DNA of 64,000 nt from Flaviflagellibacter deserti. Its GTDB lineage: Bacteria > Pseudomonadota > Alphaproteobacteria > Rhizobiales > Methylopilaceae. Location of the stretch: contig NZ_JBHSJF010000006.1 of the NCBI RefSeq assembly GCF_042652085.1, forward strand, positions 1,488,001 through 1,552,000, given 5' to 3'. Below, in pieces: positions 33,294 through 43,051 of the stretch (positions are counted from its first letter, which is position 1; each line of letters opens with the position of its first letter). A program made the position numbers and the translations under genes. The notes beneath the pieces were generated by a model that ran no database searches, was not told the DNA's origin, and saw nothing but the letters and a program-made list of their open reading frames with translations.

Positions 33294-34958
33294 TCAGTTG
33301 GACTGACGGCGCAGGAACGCCGGAATCTCGAGATCGTCCTCAAGGCCGCGCGACTGCGGACGGCCGTGTGGGTCGAGAGCGCCCTTGGCGGGGCGATAGC
33401 TCTGCTGCGGCTGCTGCTGGAGACGCCGGGCATATTCCTGAGCGGAGTTCGACGGAGCTTCCATCGTCGGCTCGTGGTGCGAACCATGATCTTCCTCCTC
33501 GCGGCGGCCGAGGCCGACGGCGGCGAGACGCTGCAGGAGCGAGGCACGCTTCGCAGCCGGAGCGTGATCCTCCGCCGGCTCGATTCGCTGCTGGGCGGCG
33601 ATCTGGTTCTGCGCTGGGATCGGCAGCTCGTCGACGCGCGGCATGCGCGGCTGGCGAACCATGCGCTCGGGCGCCGGCGGGATGAACGGCGACGGCAGTT
33701 CCTCGTGGATGTCGACCGGAGCTTCCTGGACGACCGGCTCCTGAAACACCGGCGGCGGCGCCAAGGGGCGGATCGTCATCTCGTCGGCAAGCTGCTCGAC
33801 CGGAGCCGGCTCGTGGATCTCGAAGTGATCCTCATACACCGGTTCCTCTTCCGCGACCGGACGGATGATTGACGGACGGGCCTGCTCTTCCATCGCGAGG
33901 GCGGCCTGCGTGGCCGGACGCGGAGCGGGCTTCAGCCGCTGGGCGATCTCGGCAAGGCGGGCTTCGCTGTAGACCGGAGCGGCCTGACCCGCGACCATAT
34001 CGATACCGGTGGCGACAACCGAGACGCGGATCGTGCCTTCGAGCTTCTCGTCGAAGGTCGCGCCGAGGATGATATTGGCTTCCGGATCGACTTCCTCGCG
34101 AATGCGGGTCGCGGCTTCGTCGACTTCATAGAGAGTGAGGTCGTTGCCGCCGGTGATCGAGATCAGCAGACCGCGAGCGCCCTTCATCGAGACGTCGTCG
34201 AGCAGCGGATTGGCGATCGCGGCCTCGGCGGCGGCGATGGCGCGCTTCTCGCCCTGCGCCTCACCGGTGCCCATCATAGCCTTGCCCATCTCGCGCATGA
34301 TCGCGCGGACGTCGGCGAAATCGAGATTGATCAGGCCTTCCTTGACCATCAGGTCGGTGATGCAGGCGACACCCGAATAGAGCACCTGATCGGCCATTGC
34401 GAAGGCGTCGGCGAAGGTCGTGCGCTCGTTGGCGACCCGGAACAGGTTCTGGTTCGGAATGACGAGCAGCGTGTCGACGACCGCCTGGAGGCTCTCTATC
34501 CCGGCGTCGGCGATGCGCATGCGCCGGTGGCCTTCGAAGTGGAACGGCTTCGTGACGACACCGACGGTCAGGATACCCATTTCGCGTGCTGCGCGGGCGA
34601 CGACGGGGGCGGCTCCCGTGCCCGTGCCACCGCCCATGCCGGCGGTGATGAAGGCCATGTGCGAACCCTGGAGGTGATCCCGGATTTCGTCGAGGACTTC
34701 CTCGGCGGCGGCGCAGCCGACCTCGGGCTGGGAACCGGCACCCAGTCCTTCGGTGACCTGCAGGCCCATCTGCACGATGCGTTCGGCGCGGGAAAGCGTC
34801 AGCGCCTGCGCGTCGGTGTTGGCGACGACGAATTCCACGCCCTGGAGACCGGCTTCGATCATGTTATTGACCGCATTGCCGCCGGCGCCTCCGACGCCGA
34901 AGACCGTAATACGGGGCCGAAGCTCCCGGATATCGGGCATTCTCAGATTGATAGACAT
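33294..34958 (-). CDS. ftsZ: Cell division GTPase FtsZ
   Basis: 554 residues, longer than E. coli FtsZ because of a Pro/Glu-rich C-terminal linker of about 200 residues, normal for alphaproteobacteria. Tubulin signature GGGTGTGAAPVVARAAREMG, FGVGGAGGNAVNNMI for GTP binding, T7 loop NLDFADVRAIM, and the C-terminal peptide DLEIPAFLRRQS that binds FtsA and others. ATG at 34956-34958 (MSINLRMPDIRELRP); an upstream in-frame stretch was not used. Polymerises into the Z ring. Confidence 0.98.
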   Translation of the reverse strand: MSINLRMPDIRELRPRITVFGVGGAGGNAVNNMIEAGLQGVEFVVANTDAQALTLSRAERIVQMGLQVTEGLGAGSQPEVGCAAAEEVLDEIRDHLQGSHMAFITAGMGGGTGTGAAPVVARAAREMGILTVGVVTKPFHFEGHRRMRIADAGIESLQAVVDTLLVIPNQNLFRVANERTTFADAFAMADQVLYSGVACITDLMVKEGLINLDFADVRAIMREMGKAMMGTGEAQGEKRAIAAAEAAIANPLLDDVSMKGARGLLISITGGNDLTLYEVDEAATRIREEVDPEANIILGATFDEKLEGTIRVSVVATGIDMVAGQAAPVYSEARLAEIAQRLKPAPRPATQAALAMEEQARPSIIRPVAEEEPVYEDHFEIHEPAPVEQLADEMTIRPLAPPPVFQEPVVQEAPVDIHEELPSPFIPPAPERMVRQPRMPRVDELPIPAQNQIAAQQRIEPAEDHAPAAKRASLLQRLAAVGLGRREEEDHGSHHEPTMEAPSNSAQEYARRLQQQPQQSYRPAKGALDPHGRPQSRGLEDDLEIPAFLRRQSN

Positions 34959-35035
34959 CGATCGCCTCTCAGTTTTCGCACGCGCGCGCGCCGGGTTCCT
35001 AGTTGTGTGAGCAGTGGATGGCTTGCGGCCGCCCA

Positions 35036-36358
35036 CTAGAAGCTCTCTTTCAGCCACTGCCCCACGCGGGAGAAGTAGCCGTTCGTTCCAGTGGAGCGCA
35101 TGGTTCTGCGCACCGGGTCAAAATGTTCTTCAGCCGCACGCTGCGGGTAAACGAGCAGGCCTACCGCCGCCGCGAAACTTGGCCCCTTGGCGGCTTCCGG
35201 AAGGCCCTTGATGCCGAGCGGCCGTCCGACCCGAACCTGGCGGCCCAGAATCTTCGCGGCGAGTTCGCCCAAACCGGTCAGTTGGCAGGCGCCGCCCGTC
35301 AGGACGACACGTTTGCCGGCCTCGTTGGCATGGCCCGACGCCCGAAGGCGGTCGCGGACCAGTTCCAGCGTCTCCTCGACGCGCGGTTTGACGATGCGGA
35401 TAAGCTGCGATTTCGGCACGTGGTGCGCGATCTCGCCATCCGGTTCGCCGACCGGCGTGATGTCGATCATCTCATTCTCGCTCGACATGCCCGGGAAGAC
35501 ATTAGCGTGAAGCGTCTTGAGTCGCTCGGCATGGTCGATCGTTGTCGACAGGCCGCGGGCGATATCCAGCGTGACATGGTGACCGCCGAGCGCGATCGCG
35601 TCGGCGTGGACGAACTGGCCGCGCGAGAACGACGCCACCGTCGTGGTGCCGCCGCCCATATCGACGAGCGTGACGCCGATCTCGGCTTCGTCGTCGGCGA
35701 GGACGGAGAGACCCGATGCGTACGGCGCTGCGACAAGGGTCTGGACGCTGAGATGGCAGCGCTCGATGCAAAGCATCAGATTGCGCACCGGCGCGGCGTC
35801 CGCCGTGACGACATGCATATCGAGGCCGAGCTCCATGCCGACCATGCCGCGCGGGTCGCGGATACCACGGGCACCTTCGAGCGCGTAGCCGACAGGGATC
35901 GAGTGCAGGACGCTGCGGCCCGGCTTCACGACATGGCTGGAACCCGCGCCGAGGACGCGCTGGATGTCTGACTCCGAAACCGGACGGCCGTGCACGGGAA
36001 CGGTCGCGTGATAATGCTCACTCGACAGGCGGCCGGCGGAAACGGTGACGATCAGGCTCTCGATCCGGGCGTCGGCCATGCGCTCGGCGGCGTCGACCGC
36101 GAGGCGGATCGACTGCTCGGCGGCCTCCATGTCGACGACCGCGCCGGCCTTGATGCCGCGCGACCGCTGATGGCCGATGCCGAGCACCTCGATGCGATGG
36201 GTACGGCCCGGCAGGAACGGACCGGTCTCGATCGGACGCAGGCGACCGATCAGGCAGCCGATCTTGGTCGTGCCGACATCGAGAATCGAAATGTCGATCG
36301 CGCGTTTGGGCGGAAGCGGCTTGAGGCGTGGCGTCACGCCATGGGGCATCTTCTTCAT
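35036..36358 (-). CDS. ftsA: Cell division protein FtsA
   Basis: 440 residues. Actin-like ATPase tethering FtsZ to the membrane and recruiting later divisome proteins. Phosphate loop DVGTTKIGCLIGRL, a 1C subdomain, VDMGGGTTTVASFSRGQFV and VLTGGACQLTGLGELAAKILG, and the C-terminal amphipathic helix YFSRVGQWLKESF that binds the membrane. Its start overlaps the ftsQ stop by four bases. Confidence 0.97.
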   Translation of the reverse strand: MKKMPHGVTPRLKPLPPKRAIDISILDVGTTKIGCLIGRLRPIETGPFLPGRTHRIEVLGIGHQRSRGIKAGAVVDMEAAEQSIRLAVDAAERMADARIESLIVTVSAGRLSSEHYHATVPVHGRPVSESDIQRVLGAGSSHVVKPGRSVLHSIPVGYALEGARGIRDPRGMVGMELGLDMHVVTADAAPVRNLMLCIERCHLSVQTLVAAPYASGLSVLADDEAEIGVTLVDMGGGTTTVASFSRGQFVHADAIALGGHHVTLDIARGLSTTIDHAERLKTLHANVFPGMSSENEMIDITPVGEPDGEIAHHVPKSQLIRIVKPRVEETLELVRDRLRASGHANEAGKRVVLTGGACQLTGLGELAAKILGRQVRVGRPLGIKGLPEAAKGPSFAAAVGLLVYPQRAAEEHFDPVRRTMRSTGTNGYFSRVGQWLKESF

Positions 36359-37347
36359 GTGCCCGCCCTCTTCGATTTTTCCTTCTTCGCCTCGGCATCG
36401 GCTGCCGCTGCGGCGTCGGAAAGGCGGACGGTGACGTGATCGGGTAGACGGAAATCGACTTCGGTGATGTCGCGCTCGCTGAGCTTCGACGTGCGATCGA
36501 GCTCCACGAAATTGGCGAGCGCCTGCTCGAAGCCCTCGACCGGCAGCTTGACATCCATGCCATTGGTGAGGCGCAGGTTCCAGCGGCGACCGCCGACGAA
36601 GACGGCCGCATAGACCTTGGAACGCAGCTCCGGATAGGGCTCAAGCGCGGCCAGGATCGCCTTCACCTGGCTCTCCGCGCCTCGGCCGACGACGAGCGGC
36701 AGATCGGCGAAACGCCCCTGCTCGACTCCGTCGATGACCGTGCCGTCGCTGGCGATGACCGCCAGCTTCTCGCCGCGCTGCCACAGCGCATAGGGCTGAC
36801 GCTCGGTCACTGAGACCGACAGCGTGTGCGGATAGAGCTTGCGAACCGACGCCGTCATGACCAGCGGGTTCTGCAGGAGACGTTCGCGAGCCGCGTCGGC
36901 ATCGACGAACAGCAGAGACTGGCTGACCTGCGCACCGATCGCAGTCAGGATCTCGTCGTCAGTCAGGATCTTCCGGCCATCGACATCGATTCGTTCGATG
37001 GTGAAACCGGAACCGCGCGCGAAGGCATCCGGCATCACCACGGCCGCCTCGGCCATGCCCTGCCAGTGATTGCCGAGCGTCGCCCCATAGGAGCCGGTCG
37101 CGGCGAGGAAGAGGAATGCGGCGAGCCAGCCCATGCCGGGCCGCGTCAGGCGATCGAGCCAGGTCCTCTCGGGACGGCGGGCGGGGCGCTGCGGAAGTGC
37201 CGGGCGAACCTGATTCGGAGCTTTACCGAGGCGCGGCTCGGTGCGGTAGACGACCGTGCGGCGTTCGGCTGTGAGCGGACGGCCGACATCGCCGACAGCC
37301 TTTAGGGGGCCATCTAACGATCTAAGCTTGCGTCCTCCACCATCCAT
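36355..37347 (-). CDS. ftsQ: Cell division protein FtsQ
   Basis: 330 residues. Bitopic inner-membrane protein with a cytoplasmic tail, one membrane helix (GWLAAFLFLAATGSYGATLG), a POTRA domain (FTIERIDVDGRKILTDDEIL) and the FtsQ beta domain (PLVMTASVRKLYPHTLSVSVTE, LPLVVGRGAE). It scaffolds the FtsQLB complex. Its start overlaps the ddl 3' end by about 34 bases, with the frame staying open in the tail. Confidence 0.95.
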   Translation of the reverse strand: MDGGGRKLRSLDGPLKAVGDVGRPLTAERRTVVYRTEPRLGKAPNQVRPALPQRPARRPERTWLDRLTRPGMGWLAAFLFLAATGSYGATLGNHWQGMAEAAVVMPDAFARGSGFTIERIDVDGRKILTDDEILTAIGAQVSQSLLFVDADAARERLLQNPLVMTASVRKLYPHTLSVSVTERQPYALWQRGEKLAVIASDGTVIDGVEQGRFADLPLVVGRGAESQVKAILAALEPYPELRSKVYAAVFVGGRRWNLRLTNGMDVKLPVEGFEQALANFVELDRTSKLSERDITEVDFRLPDHVTVRLSDAAAAADAEAKKEKSKRAGT

Positions 37348-38234
37348 GCCACGAGCTCTTCAAACGCATACCCGGCGTGCGCCGCCAATTCCGGCACAAG
37401 ACTGGTCTGCGTCATTCCGGGCTGCGTGTTGACTTCGAGACAGACGAGTTCGCCGGTTCCACCCGGCCGGTCGTCGTATCGGAAGTCCGCACGGCTCACC
37501 CCACGGCAACCCAGTGCTTGATGGGCCTTAAGCGTGGAGTGTTGAACAAATTGGTAAACAGAGTCTGAAAGTTCGGCCGGCAAAATGTGCTTTGACCCCC
37601 CTTTCGCGTACTTCGCGTGGTAGTCGTACCACCCCTCCGCAGCGACGATATCGATCACCGCCGTGGGCTTGTCATCAATGACCGCGCAGGTCAGTTCACG
37701 ACCGTCTATGAACCTCTCAGCTAAGAGAAATTCGCCGTGCGGCCAGTCGCTTCGGGTGAGTTCCTGAGGCGGATGTTCATGCCCTGCGGGGACGATGAAG
37801 ACGCCGACGCTCGAGCCTTCGGCCACCGGCTTCAGGACGTAAGGAGGCGTTAACACATGTGATGCCGCCGCCTCGCGAATATTAACCATTCTGCCGTCCG
37901 CGACGGGTACTCCGGCGGCGGCCATGGCGATTTTCGCGCGGTGCTTGTTCATCGCCAGCGACGACGCTAGGACGCCGGAATGGGTGTACGGAATCGCGAG
38001 TATTTCGAGCAGCCCCTGGATCGTGCCATCCTCGCCGAAACGGCCGTGTAGCGCGTTGAAGGCGACGTCGGGCCGCAGGTCCATGAGAGTCTTCGCGATG
38101 TTGCGGTCGACATCGACGCAGGTGACGCGGTAGCCGGCGCGCTCCAGCGCATCGGCGCAGGGTGCGCCTGAATTCAGGGACACTTCGCGTTCCGCGGACC
38201 AGCCGCCCATCAGGACGGCGACATGTTTCGGCAT
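37314..38234 (-). CDS. ddl: D-alanine-D-alanine ligase
   Basis: 306 residues. ATP-grasp enzyme making the D-Ala-D-Ala dipeptide. Seen: VLMGGWSAEREVSLNSG, ALHGRFGEDGTIQGLLE, THSGVLASSLAMNKHRAK, YVLKPVAEGSSVGVFIV and LVCLEVNTQPGMTQTSLVPELA. The ATG at 38232-38234 opens MPKHVAVLMGG; upstream sequence up to murB is a repeat. Ends overlapping ftsQ. Confidence 0.96.
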   Translation of the reverse strand: MPKHVAVLMGGWSAEREVSLNSGAPCADALERAGYRVTCVDVDRNIAKTLMDLRPDVAFNALHGRFGEDGTIQGLLEILAIPYTHSGVLASSLAMNKHRAKIAMAAAGVPVADGRMVNIREAAASHVLTPPYVLKPVAEGSSVGVFIVPAGHEHPPQELTRSDWPHGEFLLAERFIDGRELTCAVIDDKPTAVIDIVAAEGWYDYHAKYAKGGSKHILPAELSDSVYQFVQHSTLKAHQALGCRGVSRADFRYDDRPGGTGELVCLEVNTQPGMTQTSLVPELAAHAGYAFEELVAWMVEDASLDR

Positions 38235-38252
38235 TTCAGCACCTTCCCCTTG

Positions 38253-38389
38253 CCTCTCCCGTTTACGGGAGAGGTCGACTCGCCGACAGGCGAGCGGGTG
38301 AGGGCATGATTGCAGCAACGAGCATCGTGCTTGCCCTCACCCCGGTGCGTTGACACGCACTCGACCCTCTCCCGCTCCGCAGGAGAGGG
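38253..38389. repeat. Composite palindromic repeat between murB and ddl
   Basis: Stem-loops in order: CCTCTCCCGT/ACGGGAGAGG (38253-38274), CTCGCC/GGCGAG (38278-38293), a wide GTGAGGGCA/TGCCCTCAC pair (38299-38307, 38332-38340), GTGCGT/ACGCAC (38345-38360) and CCCTCTCC/GGAGAGGG (38365-38389). Same architecture as 19225-19366. It separates murB from ddl inside the dcw cluster and may affect transcript processing. Confidence 0.8.
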
Positions 38390-38390
38390 C

Positions 38391-39362
38391 TCACACCGCC
38401 CCCGTAAACACATCCCCATCCAGGAACTCGCGCACTTCCCTCCCCGGCGGGAAGTGACCCATGCGGCGGATTTCCCAGCGCAGTTCGATCCCCGACTTCG
38501 CACGCACCTTGTTGCGCACGGTCTCGCCAAGCGTCTCCAGATCGTGGGCGCTGGCTGCGTCCGTGTTCAGCATGAAATTGCAGTGCAGTTCGGACATCTG
38601 CGCGTCACCGACCTTGAAGCCGCGCAGACCGGCGTCGTCGATCAGCCTCCAGCTCGAATGACCGTCCGGATTCTTGAAGGTCGAGCCGCCGGTCTTGGAA
38701 CGGATCGGCTGTGTCGCCTCGCGCCGCTCGGTGATTTCCTTCATCGCGGCCTTGATGGCCTCCGGCTCGCCGGGCACGCCCTGGTAGACCGCCGAGGTGA
38801 ACACCGCGCCGCGTGGGCCGTTCGACTTCCGATAGAGATAGCCCATGTCGCCGTTCGTCAGATTGACGATCTCACCCTGGCGGGTGACCGCCCGAAGCTC
38901 GACCACGCGATCGCGCGTCTCGGTGCCGTAGCAGCCGGCATTCATGTAGAGCGCGCCGCCGATGCCGCCTGGAATGCCGCTGTAGAAGGTCAAGCCGTCG
39001 ATGCCGGCATTCGCAGCAGCGGTTGCAACGCGGGCATCCGGAAGCGCCGTACCGACGCGGAGACGATGGCGGTCCAGCACCTCGACATTGCCGAAGCCGC
39101 GCGCCGACAGGCGGATGACGACGCCGTCGAGACCACCGTCGCGGATGAGGAGATTGGAGCCCAGTCCGATCGTCGTGACGCGAATGTCTTCCGGCAGGTT
39201 CTTCAGGAAGAACGCGAGGTCTTCCTCGTCCGCCGGTTGGAAGAACAGCTGCGCGGGACCGCCGACGCGAAACCAGGTGATCTCGGACAGGAGCTGGTTC
39301 GGAACAAGATTGCCCCGGACCTTCTGGGTCCAGTCGCCGAGCTTCAGTTCGGGAAAGCTCAC
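38391..39362 (-). CDS. murB: UDP-N-acetylmuramate dehydrogenase MurB
   Basis: 323 residues. FAD enzyme reducing UDP-GlcNAc-enolpyruvate to UDP-MurNAc with NADPH. Seen: TWFRVGGPAQLFFQPAD, TTIGLGSNLLIRDGGLDGVV, YSGIPGGIGGALYMNAGCYG and the active Ser in GGSTFKNPDG. GTG start at 39362 gives VSFPELKL and overlaps the murC stop (GTGA). Upstream frame continues but is not family-like. Confidence 0.95.
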   Translation of the reverse strand: MSFPELKLGDWTQKVRGNLVPNQLLSEITWFRVGGPAQLFFQPADEEDLAFFLKNLPEDIRVTTIGLGSNLLIRDGGLDGVVIRLSARGFGNVEVLDRHRLRVGTALPDARVATAAANAGIDGLTFYSGIPGGIGGALYMNAGCYGTETRDRVVELRAVTRQGEIVNLTNGDMGYLYRKSNGPRGAVFTSAVYQGVPGEPEAIKAAMKEITERREATQPIRSKTGGSTFKNPDGHSSWRLIDDAGLRGFKVGDAQMSELHCNFMLNTDAASAHDLETLGETVRNKVRAKSGIELRWEIRRMGHFPPGREVREFLDGDVFTGAV

Positions 39363-40771
39363 GCCTTCCCTCCTTGTGCCTCGAGCTCTCCCGGCAGTGC
39401 GTAGGCCCATTGTGTGATCGAGCCGGCACCAAGGCAGACGACGTAATCGCCCGCGCGGGCAAATCCCGCAATGTGATTGGCGAGCTGTTCCGGCGCCTGG
39501 AGCGGGATGACGCTGCGATGCCCCCTCGCCCGCAATCCCGCGACGAGATGGTCGCGGTCCGCGCCCTCGATCGGCTGCTCGCCGGCGGCATAGACGTCGG
39601 CGACGATCACCGTGTCGGCGTCATTGAAACAGGTCGAGAAGCCGTCGAACAGCGCATGCAGGCGTGTGTAGCGATGCGGCTGGACAACGGCGATGACACG
39701 GCCGTCGGTCGAGGCGCGGGCCGCTCGAAGGACCGCGGCGATCTCGACCGGGTGATGGCCGTAATCGTCGAAAATCGAGACCCCCCTCCACTCGCCGGTC
39801 TTGGTGAACCGACGCTTCACGCCGCCGAAGCGCGACAGACCCTCGCGAATCTTGTCCGGCGGAATACCGAGATTGTGCGCAACGGCGATCGCGGCCGTGG
39901 CGTTGAGCGCGTTGTGATGACCCGGCATAGGCAGTTCGAGACCGTCGATCACAATGTCCTTGCCGCCGTCCGCGCTTCGGATGATCACGCGGAAACGGCA
40001 GCGGCCGCCCTTGAGATCGATGTCGACGAGGCGGACATCGGCCTGCGGGTTCTCGCCATAGGTGACGATGCGGCGGTCCTCTATCTGGCCGACGAGATCC
40101 TGCACGACCGGATGATCGAGGCACATCACGGCAAAGCCGTAGAACGGCACGTTCTCGACAAAGGAGTGAAACGCGGCCTTGATCGCGTCGTAGGTCTTGA
40201 AGTGGTCGAGGTGCTCCGCGTCGATATTGGTGACGATCGCGATGTCGGCGGGAAGCTTCAGGAACGTGCCGTCCGACTCGTCTGCCTCGACGACCATCCA
40301 GTCGGACGCGCCCATGCGCGCATTGGTGCCGTAGGCATTGATGATGCCGCCATTGATGACGGTCGGATCGAAATTACCGGCATCGAGCAATGTCGCGACC
40401 AGCGAAGTCGTCGTGGTCTTGCCGTGGGTGCCGGCGATGGCGACGCAGGTCTTGAGCCGCATCAGCTCGGCCAGCATCTCAGCCCGGCGGACGACCGGCA
40501 GGCGTTTGGAGCGCGCCGCGATGAGTTCCGGATTATCCCGTTTGATGGCGGACGAGACGACGAGAACCGCTGCATCGCCCAGATTCTCGGCGCGATGGCC
40601 GACCGTGACGGCGATGCCCTTCTCGCGCAGCCGCTTGACGTTGGCGTTCTCGGCAACGTCGGAGCCCTGAACCGTATAACCCTGATTGGCCAGCACTTCG
40701 GCGATGCCGGACATGCCGATGCCGCCGATGCCGACGAAATGGATTGGGCCAGTATGGCGGGGCAGCTTCAT
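39359..40771 (-). CDS. murC: UDP-N-acetylmuramate-L-alanine ligase MurC
   Basis: 470 residues. Mur ligase adding L-Ala to UDP-MurNAc. Seen: HFVGIGGIGMSGIAEVL, P-loop AIAGTHGKTTTTSLVATLL, VNGGIINAYGTNARMG, VVEADESDGTFL, YGHHPVEIAAVL and QPHRYTRL. Clean start MKLPRHTGPIHFVG. Confidence 0.97.
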   Translation of the reverse strand: MKLPRHTGPIHFVGIGGIGMSGIAEVLANQGYTVQGSDVAENANVKRLREKGIAVTVGHRAENLGDAAVLVVSSAIKRDNPELIAARSKRLPVVRRAEMLAELMRLKTCVAIAGTHGKTTTTSLVATLLDAGNFDPTVINGGIINAYGTNARMGASDWMVVEADESDGTFLKLPADIAIVTNIDAEHLDHFKTYDAIKAAFHSFVENVPFYGFAVMCLDHPVVQDLVGQIEDRRIVTYGENPQADVRLVDIDLKGGRCRFRVIIRSADGGKDIVIDGLELPMPGHHNALNATAAIAVAHNLGIPPDKIREGLSRFGGVKRRFTKTGEWRGVSIFDDYGHHPVEIAAVLRAARASTDGRVIAVVQPHRYTRLHALFDGFSTCFNDADTVIVADVYAAGEQPIEGADRDHLVAGLRARGHRSVIPLQAPEQLANHIAGFARAGDYVVCLGAGSITQWAYALPGELEAQGGKA

Positions 40772-40790
40772 TCAGGAGGTCCCGTCGAAA

Positions 40791-41897
40791 TCAGGAATGG
40801 ACGCGGGCGACCTCGAGAACGAGATCGGCGAGCCGCGCCGCCGCATCCGGCTTTCCATACGACCGGGCCGCGGCAGCTTGTGTCGCGAGTGTTTGCGGCT
40901 TTGCCATGAGGTCCGTCAACAGGCGAGCGAGGGCCTGAGGCGTGAACTCCGATTGCGGCACGACCGTGGTACCTCCGACCGAAGCCAGCGAACGGGCGTT
41001 TTCGAGCTGATCGTTGTCGAGTGAATGCGGCAGCGGAACCAGGATCGATGGGCGGCCGACAACAGCGAGCTCGGCGACCGTCGAGGCGCCGGAACGGGCG
41101 ATCACGAGATGCGAGTCGGCCATGCGCGCCGGCAGGTCGCGAAAGAACGGTGCGACCTCGGCCTGGATCTTGGCGCTGGCATAGATGCCGGACACCGCCT
41201 CGATATCCTCGGCGCGGGCCTGCTGTACGATGACGAGATGCGGATGGAATTCAGGTTCCAGCCATTTCATAGCGGCCGGCACGATCTCCGACATCACCCG
41301 CGCGCCCTGGCTGCCGCCGAAGACGAGAAGGCGAAGGAAGCCGTCGGGACGCGGCGGGTAATAGGTCGAGTCGGCTGCCTTCAATACCGCCTCGCGGACG
41401 GGATTGCCGACATGAGCGCCCTTGGCGAGGACTTGGTCCGATGCCTTGGCGAGGGTCGGAAAGCCGGTCGCGATGCGCGTCGCACGCTTGGCAAGGAGAC
41501 GGTTGGCGCGGCCAAGCACGGCGTTCTGTTCGTGGACGACCGTGGGCATTTTCAGCAATTGCGCGGCGGCGAGCGGCGGCAGGCTCGGATAGCCGCCGAA
41601 GCCGACGACGACAGACGGCCTGATGGCGCGCAGAAGTCGCGCGGACTCGCCGAAACCGAGGCCGAGCTTGCTGGCCGATTTGAAGATGTCGATCGGATTG
41701 CGACTGCCGAACGTCGCGGAGGAGACAGCGTGGATCGCCCGCGCCGGGAACGTGATCGCATAATCGCGGGCACGCGGATCGGTTACGAGTTCGACCGGAA
41801 TACCGCGCTTGCCGAGTTCAGTCGCCAGCGCTTCGGCCGGAAACAGATGACCTCCCGTGCCGCCCGCAGCGAGCAGCACAGGCCTTACCACTGCCAT
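40791..41897 (-). CDS. murG: UDP-GlcNAc transferase MurG
   Basis: 368 residues. GT-B glycosyltransferase converting lipid I to lipid II on the inner face of the membrane. Seen: LLAAGGTGGHLFPAEALATEL, VVGFGGYPSLPPLAAAQLL, VHEQNAVLGRANRLLA, LLVFGGSQGARVMSE and VIARSGASTVAELAVVGRPS. The ATG at 41895-41897 shares one base with the ftsW stop. A longer in-frame start would run through the end of ftsW. Confidence 0.97.
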   Translation of the reverse strand: MAVVRPVLLAAGGTGGHLFPAEALATELGKRGIPVELVTDPRARDYAITFPARAIHAVSSATFGSRNPIDIFKSASKLGLGFGESARLLRAIRPSVVVGFGGYPSLPPLAAAQLLKMPTVVHEQNAVLGRANRLLAKRATRIATGFPTLAKASDQVLAKGAHVGNPVREAVLKAADSTYYPPRPDGFLRLLVFGGSQGARVMSEIVPAAMKWLEPEFHPHLVIVQQARAEDIEAVSGIYASAKIQAEVAPFFRDLPARMADSHLVIARSGASTVAELAVVGRPSILVPLPHSLDNDQLENARSLASVGGTTVVPQSEFTPQALARLLTDLMAKPQTLATQAAAARSYGKPDAAARLADLVLEVARVHS

Positions 41898-43051
41898 TAC
41901 GAGAACTGCCCGGCTGGTACCGCGCCCGGGAAACCTTCGACGAGCCGGGCGCGTGGCCGGCGGCGAGTCAGTGCGAGCAACATTCCCATACCCAAAGCAA
42001 GCGAGATCAGCGAGGAGCCGCCATACGAGATGAACGGCAAAGTCATGCCCTTTGCAGGCATGAGTTGCACATTCACTGCCATATTGATGGCAGATTGCAG
42101 GCCAAACAACATTGTGAGGCCAGCAATCGCGAGCCGCACGAATGGCTCGTCCTCGTTCAGGGCGTGCCATAACCCGCGCAGCACCACGAACGCAAACAGC
42201 GAAAGCAGGATCAAACAGAAGATTATGCCGAATTCCTCGCCGGTTACGGCGAATATGAAGTCGGTATGGGCGTCCGGCAGGATGCGCTTCACGGTCCCTT
42301 CGCCCGGTCCTTTTCCGAACCAGCCGCCGGAAACGAAGCTCTCGAAGGCGCGCTCGGTCTGGAAGTTCTCGCCGGTCTCCGGATTGAGGAACTTGCCGAA
42401 GCGCGCGCGGACATGCGGCAGCGCCTCATAGGCGAGGAAGACACCGCCGACGCCGAGCCCACCGAGGCCGATCATCCAGATCCAGCGCAGGCCGGCGAGG
42501 AAGAACAGGCAGCCCCAGACGACGCCAATCAGCATGGTCTGCCCGAAGTCCGGCTGCAGGATCAGGACGCCGATGGTGGCGCCGAACAACGTCATCGCCA
42601 GCAGATGGCCCGGCACGTCGTCGCGTCTGGTTCCTTCCGCGAACAGCCAGGCCGCGAGCACGATGAAGCTCGGCTTGACGAATTCGGACGGCTGCACCCC
42701 GAGCGGTCCGATCTGAATCCAGCGATGCGCGCCCTTGATCTCCGGACCGAAGAACAGCGCAAAAATCATCAGCGGAAAGAAGATCAGATAGGCGCCGAGC
42801 GCGAGCCGCCTCACCTTGCGCGGGTCGAGGAAGGAGATGCCCAGCGTCAGCAGCACCGTCGGGATGAGGAACATCACCTGGCGGTTGACGAAGTGGAACA
42901 GGTCGAGGTTGAGCCGGTCGGCGACCGCCGGGCTCGCCGCGAGCGACAGCACGATCCCGCCGACCATCAGGGCGGCGAGCGAAAACAGCAGCGGCTTGTC
43001 GATCGTCCACCACCATTCGCTGAATGGGGTTCGTTCTGCGCGAGAAATCAT
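41897..43051 (-). CDS. ftsW: Lipid II polymerase FtsW
   Basis: 384 residues, SEDS membrane protein of about ten helices. Seen: WWTIDKPLLFSLAALMVGGIVLS, the SEDS region with KGAHRWIQIGPLGVQPSEFVK, LILQPDFGQTML and the C-terminal GMTLPFISYGGSSLISLALGMG. Septal peptidoglycan polymerase working with FtsI. Between murD (4-base overlap) and murG. Confidence 0.96.
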   Translation of the reverse strand: MISRAERTPFSEWWWTIDKPLLFSLAALMVGGIVLSLAASPAVADRLNLDLFHFVNRQVMFLIPTVLLTLGISFLDPRKVRRLALGAYLIFFPLMIFALFFGPEIKGAHRWIQIGPLGVQPSEFVKPSFIVLAAWLFAEGTRRDDVPGHLLAMTLFGATIGVLILQPDFGQTMLIGVVWGCLFFLAGLRWIWMIGLGGLGVGGVFLAYEALPHVRARFGKFLNPETGENFQTERAFESFVSGGWFGKGPGEGTVKRILPDAHTDFIFAVTGEEFGIIFCLILLSLFAFVVLRGLWHALNEDEPFVRLAIAGLTMLFGLQSAINMAVNVQLMPAKGMTLPFISYGGSSLISLALGMGMLLALTRRRPRARLVEGFPGAVPAGQFS

